From Roseovarius sp. (GTDB lineage: Bacteria; Pseudomonadota; Alphaproteobacteria; Rhodobacterales; Rhodobacteraceae), in the NCBI GenBank assembly GCA_029212365.1, contig JARGOC010000006.1, positions 1 to 64,000 on the forward strand: a stretch of DNA of 64,000 bases, written 5' to 3'. The translations under genes were made by a program, and so were the position numbers. The notes under the pieces are model-generated. The model was not told the origin of the DNA and did not search any database. It was given only the letters and a program-made list of their open reading frames with translations. Below, piece after piece: positions 16,600-26,111 of the stretch (positions are counted from its first letter, which is position 1; the number at the start of each line of letters is the position of its first letter).

Positions 16600-18564
16600 T
16601 CACGATTCCTGCCCGGTGGAAAGCAGGGGCAGAGTGAAACAAAAGCGGGAATTCACGTTGTCACTATGGTCATACCAAAGATGGCCACCGTTTGCTTCGA
16701 TGATTGTTTTGCTGATCGAAAGGCCAATTCCCATACCTTCGGCCTTACTTGTCTCAAAATGCCGAAACAGAGGCTGCTCGGGATCAACGCCGGGGCCAGT
16801 GTCATCAACACAGACTTTCAGAAATGCGCCCAAAGGATGGGTGGAAATCAAGATTTGGCGGGTTGGGCTTTGGGCCGCCGTCATCGCCTCAATCGCGTTG
16901 TGTATCAGATTGATCAAAACCTGCGCGATCTGCACCCGGTTCGCCACCACCTGATGATGTGCCACATTGGTTTTCACCAGCTCAACCGTGTTGGCGTCTG
17001 CTTCGTGTTGCACGATCTTCAGCGATTGATCCAACAGATCGCCAAAATCAAACTGCTCATACTCTCCTTCATCCTTGCGCACCAATCCACGTAGTGCTGC
17101 AATGATGTCACCGCCGCGATGGGCCTGATCATCAAGCTCTGACAGAATTTCCATCAGTTCAGGGTTGGCATCCTTATGCTTGGCGGCAGTGGATATCGCG
17201 GCATCCACATTTTGCGTAATGGCAGTGATTGGCTGGCTGAGCTCATGCGCCAATCCCGTCGCCAACTGCCCCATCATATCAACCCGCGAGAAATGAAACA
17301 GTTGCCTGCTGAGATCGCGCTGCTTGGCTTCGGATTCGCGCCGCTGTGAGATTTCATGGATCAGCGTTTCGTTGGCACGCTTAAGTTCCCGGTAGGTTTT
17401 TGGCAGTGGTATATCGGCGGGCAGTTCCCCCTGTGACACCAATGATGTGCGCACTGCAAATGCCCGAACTGGCCTTAGGATCACCTCCGCCAGCAATAGG
17501 CCGACAATCGCAGTGACAAGAGAGACAGCCGCCGCAATCCAAACATTGCGCCGCCGATTGTCCTTAATCCGCTGAATAAAATCATTCTCAGGCGCATGAA
17601 TGGCAATCGTCCATGGCAGATCATATTCCCCAATTGGGGCCAAAAGTGTCAGGTAAGATTTTTTGTTATACTCCAGCTCGGATCTGATTTCGCTTTCGAC
17701 CACAAGCGCGCCAGAATCTGCAAGCGCCCCAAAAGCTGTGCGCGCCACCGGGTCATTGATCTCATTGATGCTGGCAAACCGGATTGTTTTATCTTCGTTC
17801 TGAACAACAATCTGATCACTGTCAGGATGTGCGATGACCTCGCCGTTTTCGTTCAGAATAAGGGCCGTGCTGCCCGCACTGATGGTTAGGTCCGATAAAA
17901 ACTGGGAAATCGCATCAAGCTCAATATCAACGCCGACGACACCGCGCAAACTACCATCGGCAAGGATAACCGGCGTGGCGGCTGTTATCCCCGGTCTGCG
18001 CGATGAAAAGAAGACATATGGATCTGTCCAGATCGACTGCCTGGACTGAGCGGCCGATTGATACCAGGGGCGGCTGCGCGGATCGAATTGGTCCGTTGGG
18101 TCAATGGCCCGTGAAACGGCCTCAAAATCCTCCGCGCGCCAAATGTAATCCGTTGCCCGATCACCGTCTTGGTGTGAAATTATCTTGGTGCGTATGGGGC
18201 CGGGGCCATTGCTGCGCATAACATAGACAAAGTTCCCGTCCTCATCGCCAAAATAGACGCCCGCCACGTGTGGTGTGGCCAAAACCTGTTGAAACAACAA
18301 CAGCTCCAATGCCGCATGATCAGCAGGGTCAATGATCCCGCTGGAAATCAGACCCGTGGCTTGATCGGCCAGATCCTGAGCAGGTTTCAGAAACAAACGC
18401 GTATGTTCAGTTGCGTTGCTGCCGGCTTGGCTCATCAGGCCAAGGGCATGTTGTAAAATGGCGCGTTCGGACGTGACGAACGTCGTGGACACCACAATAA
18501 GAATAGCAAGAAACTGTAGCCCCGCGAGGCTAATCATCAAGATAAAGGCAAGGGATTGCCTCAT
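16600..18564 (-). CDS. Cache-domain sensor histidine kinase
   Basis: About 654 residues from the ATG at 18564; a GTG at 18696 would add 44 residues that do not look conserved. There is an N-terminal membrane helix, then a periplasmic double-Cache domain (DPRSRPWYQSAAQSRQSIWT is the diagnostic stretch), a second membrane helix, a short linker and a HisKA-like domain. The phospho-accepting His is at 17247-17245 in LAHELSQPITAI. The ATPase domain has the N box (LINLIHNAIEAM), DDTGPGVD and GIGLSISKTIIEANGG. It senses an extracellular small molecule, perhaps the TRAP substrate. Confidence 0.88.
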   Translation of the reverse strand: MRQSLAFILMISLAGLQFLAILIVVSTTFVTSERAILQHALGLMSQAGSNATEHTRLFLKPAQDLADQATGLISSGIIDPADHAALELLLFQQVLATPHVAGVYFGDEDGNFVYVMRSNGPGPIRTKIISHQDGDRATDYIWRAEDFEAVSRAIDPTDQFDPRSRPWYQSAAQSRQSIWTDPYVFFSSRRPGITAATPVILADGSLRGVVGVDIELDAISQFLSDLTISAGSTALILNENGEVIAHPDSDQIVVQNEDKTIRFASINEINDPVARTAFGALADSGALVVESEIRSELEYNKKSYLTLLAPIGEYDLPWTIAIHAPENDFIQRIKDNRRRNVWIAAAVSLVTAIVGLLLAEVILRPVRAFAVRTSLVSQGELPADIPLPKTYRELKRANETLIHEISQRRESEAKQRDLSRQLFHFSRVDMMGQLATGLAHELSQPITAITQNVDAAISTAAKHKDANPELMEILSELDDQAHRGGDIIAALRGLVRKDEGEYEQFDFGDLLDQSLKIVQHEADANTVELVKTNVAHHQVVANRVQIAQVLINLIHNAIEAMTAAQSPTRQILISTHPLGAFLKVCVDDTGPGVDPEQPLFRHFETSKAEGMGIGLSISKTIIEANGGHLWYDHSDNVNSRFCFTLPLLSTGQES

Positions 18565-18876
18565 ATCGCCCAGCGCCTGACAGCCCAAACAGATGGGATG
18601 GAACAGCACGGTATGATCTTGGAAAACTGGGAAAAGTGATTTGGAAAGACGCCACTCATCGTCTTGGACTCCAGCACAGCTTGCTGTGATTGTCACATAA
18701 GAATGTGGATTATGCTATAGGTAATTACGCGCATAGACTCTGCACGGCTGTGCTGAGACCCTACTGTGCATTCCGGGCGCGAAGAACCGGATGCAATAAC
18801 AGCCTCCGCACCCGCGACCAATTCACAGCAAGTGAAGCTGGGTGATCGGGGGTAAATCGAATATGGGAGATTTCAT

Positions 18877-19845
18877 ATGACACGTTACACTTCTTTTGCT
18901 GCCGTTTGTGCCACGGCACTGGCGCTGAGCGCCCCTCAGGCAAGCGCTGAAGAGTTCATCACCATCGGCACCGGCGGTGTTACTGGTGTGTATTACCCGA
19001 CTGGCGGCGCAATCTGCCGTCTGGTCAACAAAGGCCGCAAAGAGCACGGTATTCGCTGCTCAGTCGAATCCACAGGTGGTTCGGTTTACAACATCAACAC
19101 CATCCGCGAAGGCGAGCTTGAGTTTGGTGTGGCCCAATCTGACTGGCAGTACCACGCCTATCACGGCACATCGAAGTTTGCAGATGCTGGCCCGTTTGAA
19201 GGCCTGCGCGCCGTGTTTTCCGTACATGCCGAACCGTTCACAGTTGTGGCGCGTGCAGATGCGGGCATCAGCAGCTTTGAAGACCTCAAAGGCAAGCGCG
19301 TAAACATCGGCAACCCTGGTTCAGGCCAGCGTGGCACGATGGACGTTGTTCTTGAGGCGATGGGCTGGACGGTTGATGATTTCGCACTGGCCTCCGAGCT
19401 GAAGGCGGCTGAACAGTCAGCAGCCCTGTGTGACAACCAGATTGATGCGATGATCTATACGGTTGGTCACCCATCCGGTTCGATCCAGGAAGCCAGCACC
19501 GCGTGTGATTCCGTTCTGGTGAACGTCACAGGTGAAGCAATTGACGGTCTGATTGCCGACAATTCGTTCTATCGTACCGCCACCATTCCCGGCGGCATGT
19601 ATCGCGGTAGTGACAACGAAACCACGACCTTTGGTGTTGGTGCCACGTTTGTAGCCTCCGACAAAGTATCTGAGGATGCGGTCTATGCGGTTGTCAGCGC
19701 TGTTTTTGACAATTTCGATGACTTCAAAAAGCTGCACCCTGCATTCGCCAACCTGAAAGCCGAAGAAATGGCTTCTGCGGGTCTGTCGGCTCCTCTGCAT
19801 GCCGGTGCGGCCAAATACTATAAAGAAAAAGGCTGGATTGAATAA
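18877..19845 (+). CDS. TAXI-family TRAP transporter solute-binding protein
   Basis: 322 residues with a clear signal peptide cleaved near ASA-EE. The mature protein starts with the TAXI signature ([20 protein letters not shown]) and continues with [24 protein letters not shown] proteins deliver a carboxylate or amino-acid-like ligand to the fused permease. GGGAG precedes the ATG. It is divergent from the sensor kinase, and a strong stem-loop separates it from the permease gene. Confidence 0.93.
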   Translation: MTRYTSFAAVCATALALSAPQASAEEFITIGTGGVTGVYYPTGGAICRLVNKGRKEHGIRCSVESTGGSVYNINTIREGELEFGVAQSDWQYHAYHGTSKFADAGPFEGLRAVFSVHAEPFTVVARADAGISSFEDLKGKRVNIGNPGSGQRGTMDVVLEAMGWTVDDFALASELKAAEQSAALCDNQIDAMIYTVGHPSGSIQEASTACDSVLVNVTGEAIDGLIADNSFYRTATIPGGMYRGSDNETTTFGVGATFVASDKVSEDAVYAVVSAVFDNFDDFKKLHPAFANLKAEEMASAGLSAPLHAGAAKYYKEKGWIE

Positions 19846-19858
19846 TCCATCCAACTTT

Positions 19859-19884
19859 TGCGGGGGCGGCACGCTGCCCCCGCA
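19859..19884 (+). terminator. Perfect 9-bp stem-loop between solute-binding protein and permease genes
   Basis: TGCGGGGGC pairs exactly with GCCCCCGCA across an 8-base loop, 13 bases after the stop. There is no T-run after it, so it more likely protects the upstream transcript or causes partial termination, giving more binding protein than permease. Confidence 0.75.
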
Positions 19885-19960
19885 CGACACATTTACCTAA
19901 ACGGGCGCAAAAGCCCAATAAGCCGCGACCAACAAAGCGGCACTCAGGGAGACAGTGACA

Positions 19961-22567
19961 ATGGCCGACGATAAACAGGGCGGTCGCCCACTTAGCGAAG
20001 AAGAACTTCAGGATCTTGTTGCCTCATCCGATGCGGGCGCACGCAACCCGGTAGGGGCTGTGGGAACCATGCTGGCGATTATCGCTGTGGTATGGTCCAC
20101 GTTTCAGGTGATCCTGGCCTCACCAATGGCACCCTATATTCTACCCGGTGATCTGATCAACAACTCACGCCAGATCCACCTGGCCTTTGCTATTTTTCTG
20201 GCTTTCATGGCCTATCCTGCGCTGAAATCCAGCCCGCGCAATTATATCCCCATTCAGGATTGGGCGATGGGCCTGGTGGCTGCATTTATCGCGCTTTATG
20301 GCTATTGGTTTTATGACAAGATCGTCAATGCGGGCGGTCTGGCTGATGACACCGATAAATGGGTGGCTCTGATTGGCCTGATCCTGCTGTTTGAGGCCGC
20401 GCGCCGCGCGCTTGGGCCCGCCATGGCAATCATCGCCACGATCTTCTTGCTGTATGTGTTTTTCGGCTCGTCTGATATCGTGCCCGAAGTCATCCGCTGG
20501 AAAGGCGCCTCGCTGAAAAAAGCGATGAGCCATATGTGGATCACATCCGAGGGCGTGTTTGGTATCGCCTTGGGTGTTTCAACCAAATTCGTGTTCCTCT
20601 TCGTTCTGTTCGGCGCTTTGCTGGATAAGGCCGGGGCAGGGAACTACTTTATCAAAATGGCGTTTGGTGCGCTGGGCCATCTTCGTGGCGGCCCCGCAAA
20701 AGCAGCCGTTGTAGGTTCTGCGGCGACTGGCCTGATTTCAGGCTCGTCGATCGCAAACGTTGTCACCACTGGTACGTTTACGATTCCGTTGATGAAACGG
20801 GTTGGGTTTTCGAGTGAAAAAGCCGGTGCTGTGGAAGTCGCATCCTCCGTCAACGGGCAAATTATGCCGCCCGTGATGGGGGCTGCGGCGTTTCTTATGG
20901 TGGAATATGTCGGCATTTCCTATGTCGAGGTGATCACCCACGCCTTCCTGCCTGCGGCGATTTCCTATATCGCGCTGGTTTACATTGTTCACCTTGAAGC
21001 GGTGAAAAACAACATGCCGACACTGGGCAACCGGGTGGTCAGCATGGGTAAAACCATTGGCGGTATGGCGGTCTTCTTTGCCGGGTTCGCAGCGCTTTGT
21101 TATGGTGTGCAATACCCTGTACGCTGGATCACCAATGCTCTGCCGTCTTCGGGTATGGTTCTGTCGCTGCTGATCTTTGTGACCTATGCGGCATTGCTCT
21201 ATCTTGCCTCGGGTGTGCCTGATCTGGAACCTGATGATCCGAACGCCGAGGAAGTAGAATTGCCCGTGGTGGGCGAGATCTATAAATCTGGCCTTTACTA
21301 TCTGTTGCCCATCATCACGCTGGTCTACTTCTTGATGATCGAACAGAAATCACCGGGTTTGTCGGCCTTTTGGGCCACGATGCTCTTGTTCGTGATCCTG
21401 CTGACGCAACGCCCGCTTAAGGCCATCTTCCGTGGCCAAAGCGATACGGCAAATGCGATCAAAGCCGGTGTGAAAGATCTGTGGGACGGCCTGATTGATG
21501 GCGCCCGCAACATGATCGGTATCGGCCTGGCCACGGCCACCGCAGGTGTGATTGTGGGTACAGTCACCCTTACTGGTGTGGGTCAGGTTATGGCCGATCT
21601 GGTTGAGTTCCTATCTGGTGGTAACCTGATCCTGATGCTGATCATGGTGGGTCTGCTTAGCCTTGTCTTGGGCATGGGTCTGCCAACCACAGCCAACTAC
21701 ATTGTTGTCAGCTCGCTGATGGCCGGTGTTGTGGTGGAACTTGGCGCGCAGTCAGGCCTGATTGTGCCGCTGATCGCAGTGCACCTCTTTGTGTTCTACT
21801 TCGGGATCATGGCGGATGTGACGCCCCCTGTGGGGCTGGCCAGCTTTGCCGCTGCGGCCGTATCAGGCGGGGATGCCATCAAGACCGGCTTTGTCGCATT
21901 CTTCTACAGCTTGCGGACTGTGGCACTGCCGTTTGTGTTCATCTTCAACACCGATCTGTTGTTGATAGATGTGACGTGGATGCAAGGGATACTTGTCTTC
22001 ATAACGGCGACCATTGCGATATTGGTCTTTACCGCAGGCACAATGAACTACTTCCTGACCAAGAACCGCATCTACGAAAGCATCGCACTTGTGCTGGTGG
22101 CCTTCTTGTTGTTCCGGCCTGATTTCTTCATGGACCGCATTCAACCCCCGTTTGAGCAAATCGCCCCAGCCGACGTTGCGGCGATGCTGGATACAGCCGA
22201 GCCGGGACAAGAACTGCGCTTTGTGGTTTCCGGTCCTGATTACGACACCGGCGAGATGAAAGACCTGTCACTGGTTGTGCCCGTGGGCGAAGGCGCGGAT
22301 GGGGCCAGCCGCCTTGAGGCAATGGGCTTCATCACTCTTGAAGAAGACGGTCTGGTCAAGATGGATGAGCCCTTCCCAGGCACACCGATCTCGGCTCAGA
22401 TGGGCGGGTTTGATTTCTACGGTGACGACGCAGTGCGCATCGCCGAGGTCAAAGCCCCCGCAGACCAGATGCCCAAGGAATTGGTGTTTATCCCTGCGTT
22501 GGTTCTGCTGGCTCTGATCGCCTTCCTGCAACGCGCCCGCATGACCAAACAAGGAGAGCCGACATGA
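19961..22567 (+). CDS. TRAP transporter fused small/large permease (4TM-12TM) with DUF3394 tail
   Basis: 868 residues from the ATG at 19961 (GGGAG nine bases upstream; a GTG at 19955 is the alternative). The first ~190 residues are the small-subunit part. The DctM-like part follows, with GGPAKAAVVGSAATGLISGS and LVLGMGLPTTANYIVVSSL. The last ~150 residues (from about DFFMDRIQPPFEQI) are the DUF3394 domain found on TAXI-type fused permeases, ending with one more membrane helix and a basic tail. It uses an ion gradient for uptake. The stop overlaps the universal stress gene (ATGA). Confidence 0.92.
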   Translation: MADDKQGGRPLSEEELQDLVASSDAGARNPVGAVGTMLAIIAVVWSTFQVILASPMAPYILPGDLINNSRQIHLAFAIFLAFMAYPALKSSPRNYIPIQDWAMGLVAAFIALYGYWFYDKIVNAGGLADDTDKWVALIGLILLFEAARRALGPAMAIIATIFLLYVFFGSSDIVPEVIRWKGASLKKAMSHMWITSEGVFGIALGVSTKFVFLFVLFGALLDKAGAGNYFIKMAFGALGHLRGGPAKAAVVGSAATGLISGSSIANVVTTGTFTIPLMKRVGFSSEKAGAVEVASSVNGQIMPPVMGAAAFLMVEYVGISYVEVITHAFLPAAISYIALVYIVHLEAVKNNMPTLGNRVVSMGKTIGGMAVFFAGFAALCYGVQYPVRWITNALPSSGMVLSLLIFVTYAALLYLASGVPDLEPDDPNAEEVELPVVGEIYKSGLYYLLPIITLVYFLMIEQKSPGLSAFWATMLLFVILLTQRPLKAIFRGQSDTANAIKAGVKDLWDGLIDGARNMIGIGLATATAGVIVGTVTLTGVGQVMADLVEFLSGGNLILMLIMVGLLSLVLGMGLPTTANYIVVSSLMAGVVVELGAQSGLIVPLIAVHLFVFYFGIMADVTPPVGLASFAAAAVSGGDAIKTGFVAFFYSLRTVALPFVFIFNTDLLLIDVTWMQGILVFITATIAILVFTAGTMNYFLTKNRIYESIALVLVAFLLFRPDFFMDRIQPPFEQIAPADVAAMLDTAEPGQELRFVVSGPDYDTGEMKDLSLVVPVGEGADGASRLEAMGFITLEEDGLVKMDEPFPGTPISAQMGGFDFYGDDAVRIAEVKAPADQMPKELVFIPALVLLALIAFLQRARMTKQGEPT

Positions 22568-23001
22568 GTATGAAAACTATTCTTTGTGCTGTCGATATCA
22601 GCAATGAAAACCGCGATGTCGGCGTCCTAAAACAAGCGGCTCGCCTGGCCGAGATGGAAGGCGCGCAGCTGGATGTCATCACTGTTGTGCCTGATTTCGG
22701 GATGAGTGTGGTGGGGGCCTTCTTTGACAAAGGCCACCACGACAAGATGGTTGCCGAGGCGCGCGCGCGGTTGCACGAATTGGTCAACACAGCGTTGGGC
22801 GACGGGGCTTCGGATAATCAGCGCCATGTCGTGTCCACCGGCAGCGCCTATGAGGAAATCTTGAAAATAGCCGACGCCATCAAGGCCGAGCTGATCGTGA
22901 TCGGCGCACACAAGCCCGACTTTTCGGATTACCTGCTTGGCCCGAACGCCGCGCGCGTTGTGCGCCACTCCAGCTGCTCGGTGTATGTCGTTCGCAGTTA
23001 A
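22564..23001 (+). CDS. Universal stress protein (UspA family)
   Basis: 145 residues starting MSMKTILCAVDISNENRDVG, with the ATP-binding loop pattern GAHKPDFSDYLLGPNAARVV and RHSSCSVYVVRS at the end, as in ATP-binding UspA-type proteins. The start overlaps the permease stop (ATGA). Usp genes are often coupled to TRAP permeases and may gate or regulate the transporter; that link is an inference from the overlap. Confidence 0.9.
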   Translation: MSMKTILCAVDISNENRDVGVLKQAARLAEMEGAQLDVITVVPDFGMSVVGAFFDKGHHDKMVAEARARLHELVNTALGDGASDNQRHVVSTGSAYEEILKIADAIKAELIVIGAHKPDFSDYLLGPNAARVVRHSSCSVYVVRS

Positions 23002-23011
23002 ATCGGCCAAA

Positions 23012-23033
23012 GGGGCCGGTCACGACTGGCCCC
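23012..23033 (+). terminator. Hairpin after the TRAP-usp operon
   Basis: GGGGCC and GGCCCC close a hairpin with an inner GTC/GAC stem, eleven bases after the usp stop. An AT-rich stretch follows but no long T-run. Confidence 0.6.
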
Positions 23034-23199
23034 AATTTCGCAAAATATATCTGTTAAGCAAAAAATGCCCTTGGCCCAGCGCCGGGGGCATGACACTTAT
23101 TGTGCATAGTTTTATAGTGATAGATGGCACACTGCCCGATCTGGGTTTATGCTGTATCAAATACGGTATTGTGATGTTCAAAGATATTTGGAGAGTTAA

Positions 23200-24288
23200 G
23201 TGAGCAAACCCGCGTCAAATGAGCCTGCCTCAGCCGGGATTTCGGCCCGGCTGGCCCAATTAAAACAACTTGAGCGCTCCAAAGGTCCAGAAGAAGCCGA
23301 GCGCGCGTTGATCGCATTGATCCGCGAATTTCCCGATGCCCATCAGGCCTATTCTGCGCTGGCGCGCATATTGATGAAGCAAAAGAAAGGCGATTACGCC
23401 GCACGTGCCGCTGAAAAAGCCGCGGCCCTTGCCCCGCTAGAGGCCAAGCAACACACGTTGTTGGGGGTGGCGCGTATGCGCAACGATGATCTGCAAGGCG
23501 CCTCGGCGGCCTTTGCCCAGGCATTGCAATTGGACAAGAATTTCACCCAGGCCATCATGGGCGCTGCAGCGGTGAAAATGGCCGACGAAAACTATGATGA
23601 TGCTTTGGCGCTTTGTGATCGCGCGCTTGATATTGACCCGACACTTGAACGGGCCAGCGAATTGGTTGCGCGGATCAATATGAAACAGGGCAAACCCGAA
23701 GCCGCCGCAGAAGAGCTGCGCAATATCCTGACAAAGAACGGCGCAAACGACCGGGCGCTCAAGGCGTATCTGCGCCTGATGCGTAAAGAAGGCCACCTGG
23801 ATGAGGTGGTCGAACTCGCCCAGGAAAGCCTGACAACCGCGCCTGCCACGCCGCAATCCATCGCGCGCTATGCCCGCATGGTCTCCTTTGCCGGCAAACC
23901 TGATTTGGCCGTGGCCCAGTACCGCGCGCTGATTGAAACCGGCAATGCCCGCGAAGTGGACCGCGTGCGCTATGTGACAGCCCTCATCAGCGCAGGTGAA
24001 CTTGAAGAGGCGCGTCAGGCGATCACCACCCTGAATGATCGCCGCCCAATGCGCCCTTTGAAGGTCAAGCTGAATGGTGATGTGGACCTTGCCCTTGGCC
24101 AAGCTGACGCTGCGATTGAGCTGTACAAAGCCGCATGCAAAGGCGCGCGCACCGAAGGGCTTGACCCAACCGAAGCCGCCGGGCTTGAAGGGGCTGAGCT
24201 GGCCGCGGCATGGCAATCCCACACCTCAAAAGCGTTGCGCGCTGCCCTGCGTGAATTCCGAAGTGAAAAGGCCGGTAAAGCCGGTTAA
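23200..24288 (+). CDS. Tetratricopeptide-repeat protein
   Basis: 362 residues from a GTG with GGAGAG upstream. After about 25 residues the protein is a run of TPR helices to roughly residue 330 (ALARILMKQKKGDYAARAAE; DDALALCDRALDIDPTLERA; QGKPEAAAEELRNIL). No signal peptide is evident. Rhodobacterales often fuse TPR arrays to sulfotransferase domains; here the TPR protein stands alone, 57 bases ahead of a run containing two sulfotransferases, so it may be a separate scaffold. It is the first gene of the biosynthetic locus by position, though membership is inferred. Confidence 0.8.
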   Translation: MSKPASNEPASAGISARLAQLKQLERSKGPEEAERALIALIREFPDAHQAYSALARILMKQKKGDYAARAAEKAAALAPLEAKQHTLLGVARMRNDDLQGASAAFAQALQLDKNFTQAIMGAAAVKMADENYDDALALCDRALDIDPTLERASELVARINMKQGKPEAAAEELRNILTKNGANDRALKAYLRLMRKEGHLDEVVELAQESLTTAPATPQSIARYARMVSFAGKPDLAVAQYRALIETGNAREVDRVRYVTALISAGELEEARQAITTLNDRRPMRPLKVKLNGDVDLALGQADAAIELYKAACKGARTEGLDPTEAAGLEGAELAAAWQSHTSKALRAALREFRSEKAGKAG

Positions 24289-24345
24289 ATATCAGGTGCA
24301 CTCGGACTGAACACCCGGTCTGCGCCTTGTAATTGGACATAGAGA

Positions 24346-25176
24346 ATGCCCCGAAATTTCGTTTACATCATCATGGATAGCTGCCGTTATGACAGCTATG
24401 TTCGTGCCAAGACACCCAACATGGACCGTATTGCGCCAGGCCATCAACGCTGGAGCTACGCCTCCTGGACCGCGCCGTCGCATCACTCCATCTTCATGGG
24501 GCAGGTCGCCCACCAAAGCCCGAAACGGGAGTTGGCCTCTGAGGTTTACAAGAAAGAATTTGCCAAATGGGTGGATCGTCTTGATGTGCCTGATCTTTCC
24601 TTCACCAGCTTCGTGCCGGAACTCAGCCTTGCCAAGGTGCTCAGCACACATGGATATCGCACGACGGGTCGTGTCTCGATGCCGGTGTTGAACCCGTTCA
24701 CCGGCTTCAAGCGCTTCTTTGACGACTACAAGCTGATGTCGAACCACAATGATTTTGCCGGCATGGTCGATGAGATCGAGTTCTCCGACTCCCAGCCCTG
24801 CTATCACTTCATGAATCTGGGCGAAACGCATTACCCCTATATGCTCAAGGACGACAGCCTGCCCATCATCTCAGGCGTGCACGGCGTGGTCAAAGGCATG
24901 GATGCCGCGATTGCCCATAGCGGCGATCTGCCCGCAGAGAACGATGAGTTCTTTAGCCAGGAAGACATGACATCCCTGCACGAGCAACAAGTGCGTTGCG
25001 TCGAATATATTGACGAGCTTCTTGGCACACTGATCGAGAAAGCCCCCAAGGACACGCACTTTATTGTGACGTCAGATCACGGCGAATGCTTTGGCGAAGG
25101 TGACTATTTCGGGCATGGTCCGGTCATGCATGAAAAGGTCTTTGAAATACCGTTCCTTGAGGGCCGCAAACCATGA
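24346..25176 (+). CDS. Compact sulfatase-fold (alkaline phosphatase superfamily) enzyme with Thr nucleophile
   Basis: 276 residues, much shorter than ordinary sulfatases (400-550). Metal-site residues are seen at D11 (IIMDSCRYDSY), in TSDHGECFGEGDYFGHGP and in the HEKVFEIPF end. The catalytic loop reads WTAPSHHSIFMG: where sulfatases have C/S-x-P-S-R, this has T42-A-P-S-H. Thr cannot become formylglycine, so a true sulfatase is unlikely. A phosphodiesterase or a phospho-group transferase, as in LtaS/EptA relatives with Thr nucleophiles, fits better. No membrane anchor or signal is seen, so it is probably cytosolic. The stop overlaps the first sulfotransferase (ATGA). Confidence 0.78.
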   Translation: MPRNFVYIIMDSCRYDSYVRAKTPNMDRIAPGHQRWSYASWTAPSHHSIFMGQVAHQSPKRELASEVYKKEFAKWVDRLDVPDLSFTSFVPELSLAKVLSTHGYRTTGRVSMPVLNPFTGFKRFFDDYKLMSNHNDFAGMVDEIEFSDSQPCYHFMNLGETHYPYMLKDDSLPIISGVHGVVKGMDAAIAHSGDLPAENDEFFSQEDMTSLHEQQVRCVEYIDELLGTLIEKAPKDTHFIVTSDHGECFGEGDYFGHGPVMHEKVFEIPFLEGRKP

Positions 25177-26108
25177 GCGATGCCCCCTTTCCCGCGCCGG
25201 TTTTTGTGCTGGCCGGGCCACGGTCTTATTCCTCGCTTGCTGTGGGTATGATTGGCCAACATCCCGAGCTTTTCGGCGTTCCTGAACTGAACCTTTTTCA
25301 GTGTCTGGATATGGAAGAATTCAACACTGGCGAAAATCCCGACGGGTCCAGCAAATCCCCGTTCTGGAAATCCATGCGCCACGGATTGCTGCGTGCGCTG
25401 GCCGAAGTGTTCAGTGGCGAGCAGACCCCTGAAAGCATCCGCATGGCCGAGCGCTGGTTGCGCACCCGCGACCAGATGACCTCGGCCCAGGTGCTGCAAG
25501 AATTGGCCGAGGCCGTCGCCCCCCGCCGCATCGTTGAGAAAAGCCCCGGTATCCTGCGCAAAGCCGAATTCATGAACCGCATGCTGGCCGCGGCGCCCAA
25601 TGCGCGCTTCATCCATCTGGTGCGCAGCCCGATTGACCAATGCAAATCCGCCATGGCCGCAAAGGGTGGGATAGGTGTGTTGCTCTCGCTCAATTCTGTG
25701 GATCACCGGGATGAAGAAGCCCAGCTTGAGCCACAAATTCTGTGGCATGACACCCAAATCCAGATCCTGCGTTTTCTGGATCAATTGCCGGATGAGCAAT
25801 TCGTAACCCTCAAAGGCGAAGACCTGCTGAACGATACCGATGCCACGCTCAAGGCGTTGTGCAAATGGCTTGAAATTTCCGACGCACCCGAGGCAATTGA
25901 AGCGATGAAACGCCCCGAGGACAGCCCATTTGCCTGCATGGGCCCGGCCAATGCTCCCTTGGGCAATGATGTGAATTTCCTCAACTCTCCTGCTCTGCGC
26001 GAAGGCAAAGTCAAGTTCTCTGCGCTGGATGCCCCCCTGCCTTGGCGCGATGATAAAGAACAGCTGCATCCGCGTGTCATCGCCCTGGCCGAAGCATTGG
26101 GGTATTAA
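25173..26108 (+). CDS. PAPS-dependent sulfotransferase 1
   Basis: 311 residues, cytosolic. The N-terminal loop AGPRSYSSLAVGMIGQHP corresponds to the 5'-phosphosulfate-binding loop, and FIHLVRSPIDQCKSAM to the 3'-phosphate-binding segment of PAPS sulfotransferases. RIVEKSPGILRKAEFMNRML holds the usual KSP motif. It would move sulfate from PAPS to a hydroxyl or amine. It resembles the second sulfotransferase at 29011 in layout (both have FG-P-E near residue 35 and a shared C-terminal ending), suggesting duplication. It is translationally coupled to the gene before it. Confidence 0.85.
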   Translation: MSDAPFPAPVFVLAGPRSYSSLAVGMIGQHPELFGVPELNLFQCLDMEEFNTGENPDGSSKSPFWKSMRHGLLRALAEVFSGEQTPESIRMAERWLRTRDQMTSAQVLQELAEAVAPRRIVEKSPGILRKAEFMNRMLAAAPNARFIHLVRSPIDQCKSAMAAKGGIGVLLSLNSVDHRDEEAQLEPQILWHDTQIQILRFLDQLPDEQFVTLKGEDLLNDTDATLKALCKWLEISDAPEAIEAMKRPEDSPFACMGPANAPLGNDVNFLNSPALREGKVKFSALDAPLPWRDDKEQLHPRVIALAEALGY

Positions 26109-26111
26109 GCC

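Noticed and set aside
23060-23095. Second hairpin (ATGCCC/GGGCAT) after usp as a terminator
   Set aside because: The stem is imperfect with a large loop and no T-run; the hairpin at 23012-23033 explains the operon end better.
24346-25176. Formylglycine-dependent sulfatase
   Set aside because: The Cys/Ser needed for formylglycine is Thr42 and the following Arg is His; called a Thr-nucleophile superfamily member instead.
25104-26069. Leftward 321-codon frame opposite sulfotransferase 1
   Set aside because: The forward frame has PAPS-binding motifs and ATGA coupling; the antisense one does not look like a protein.
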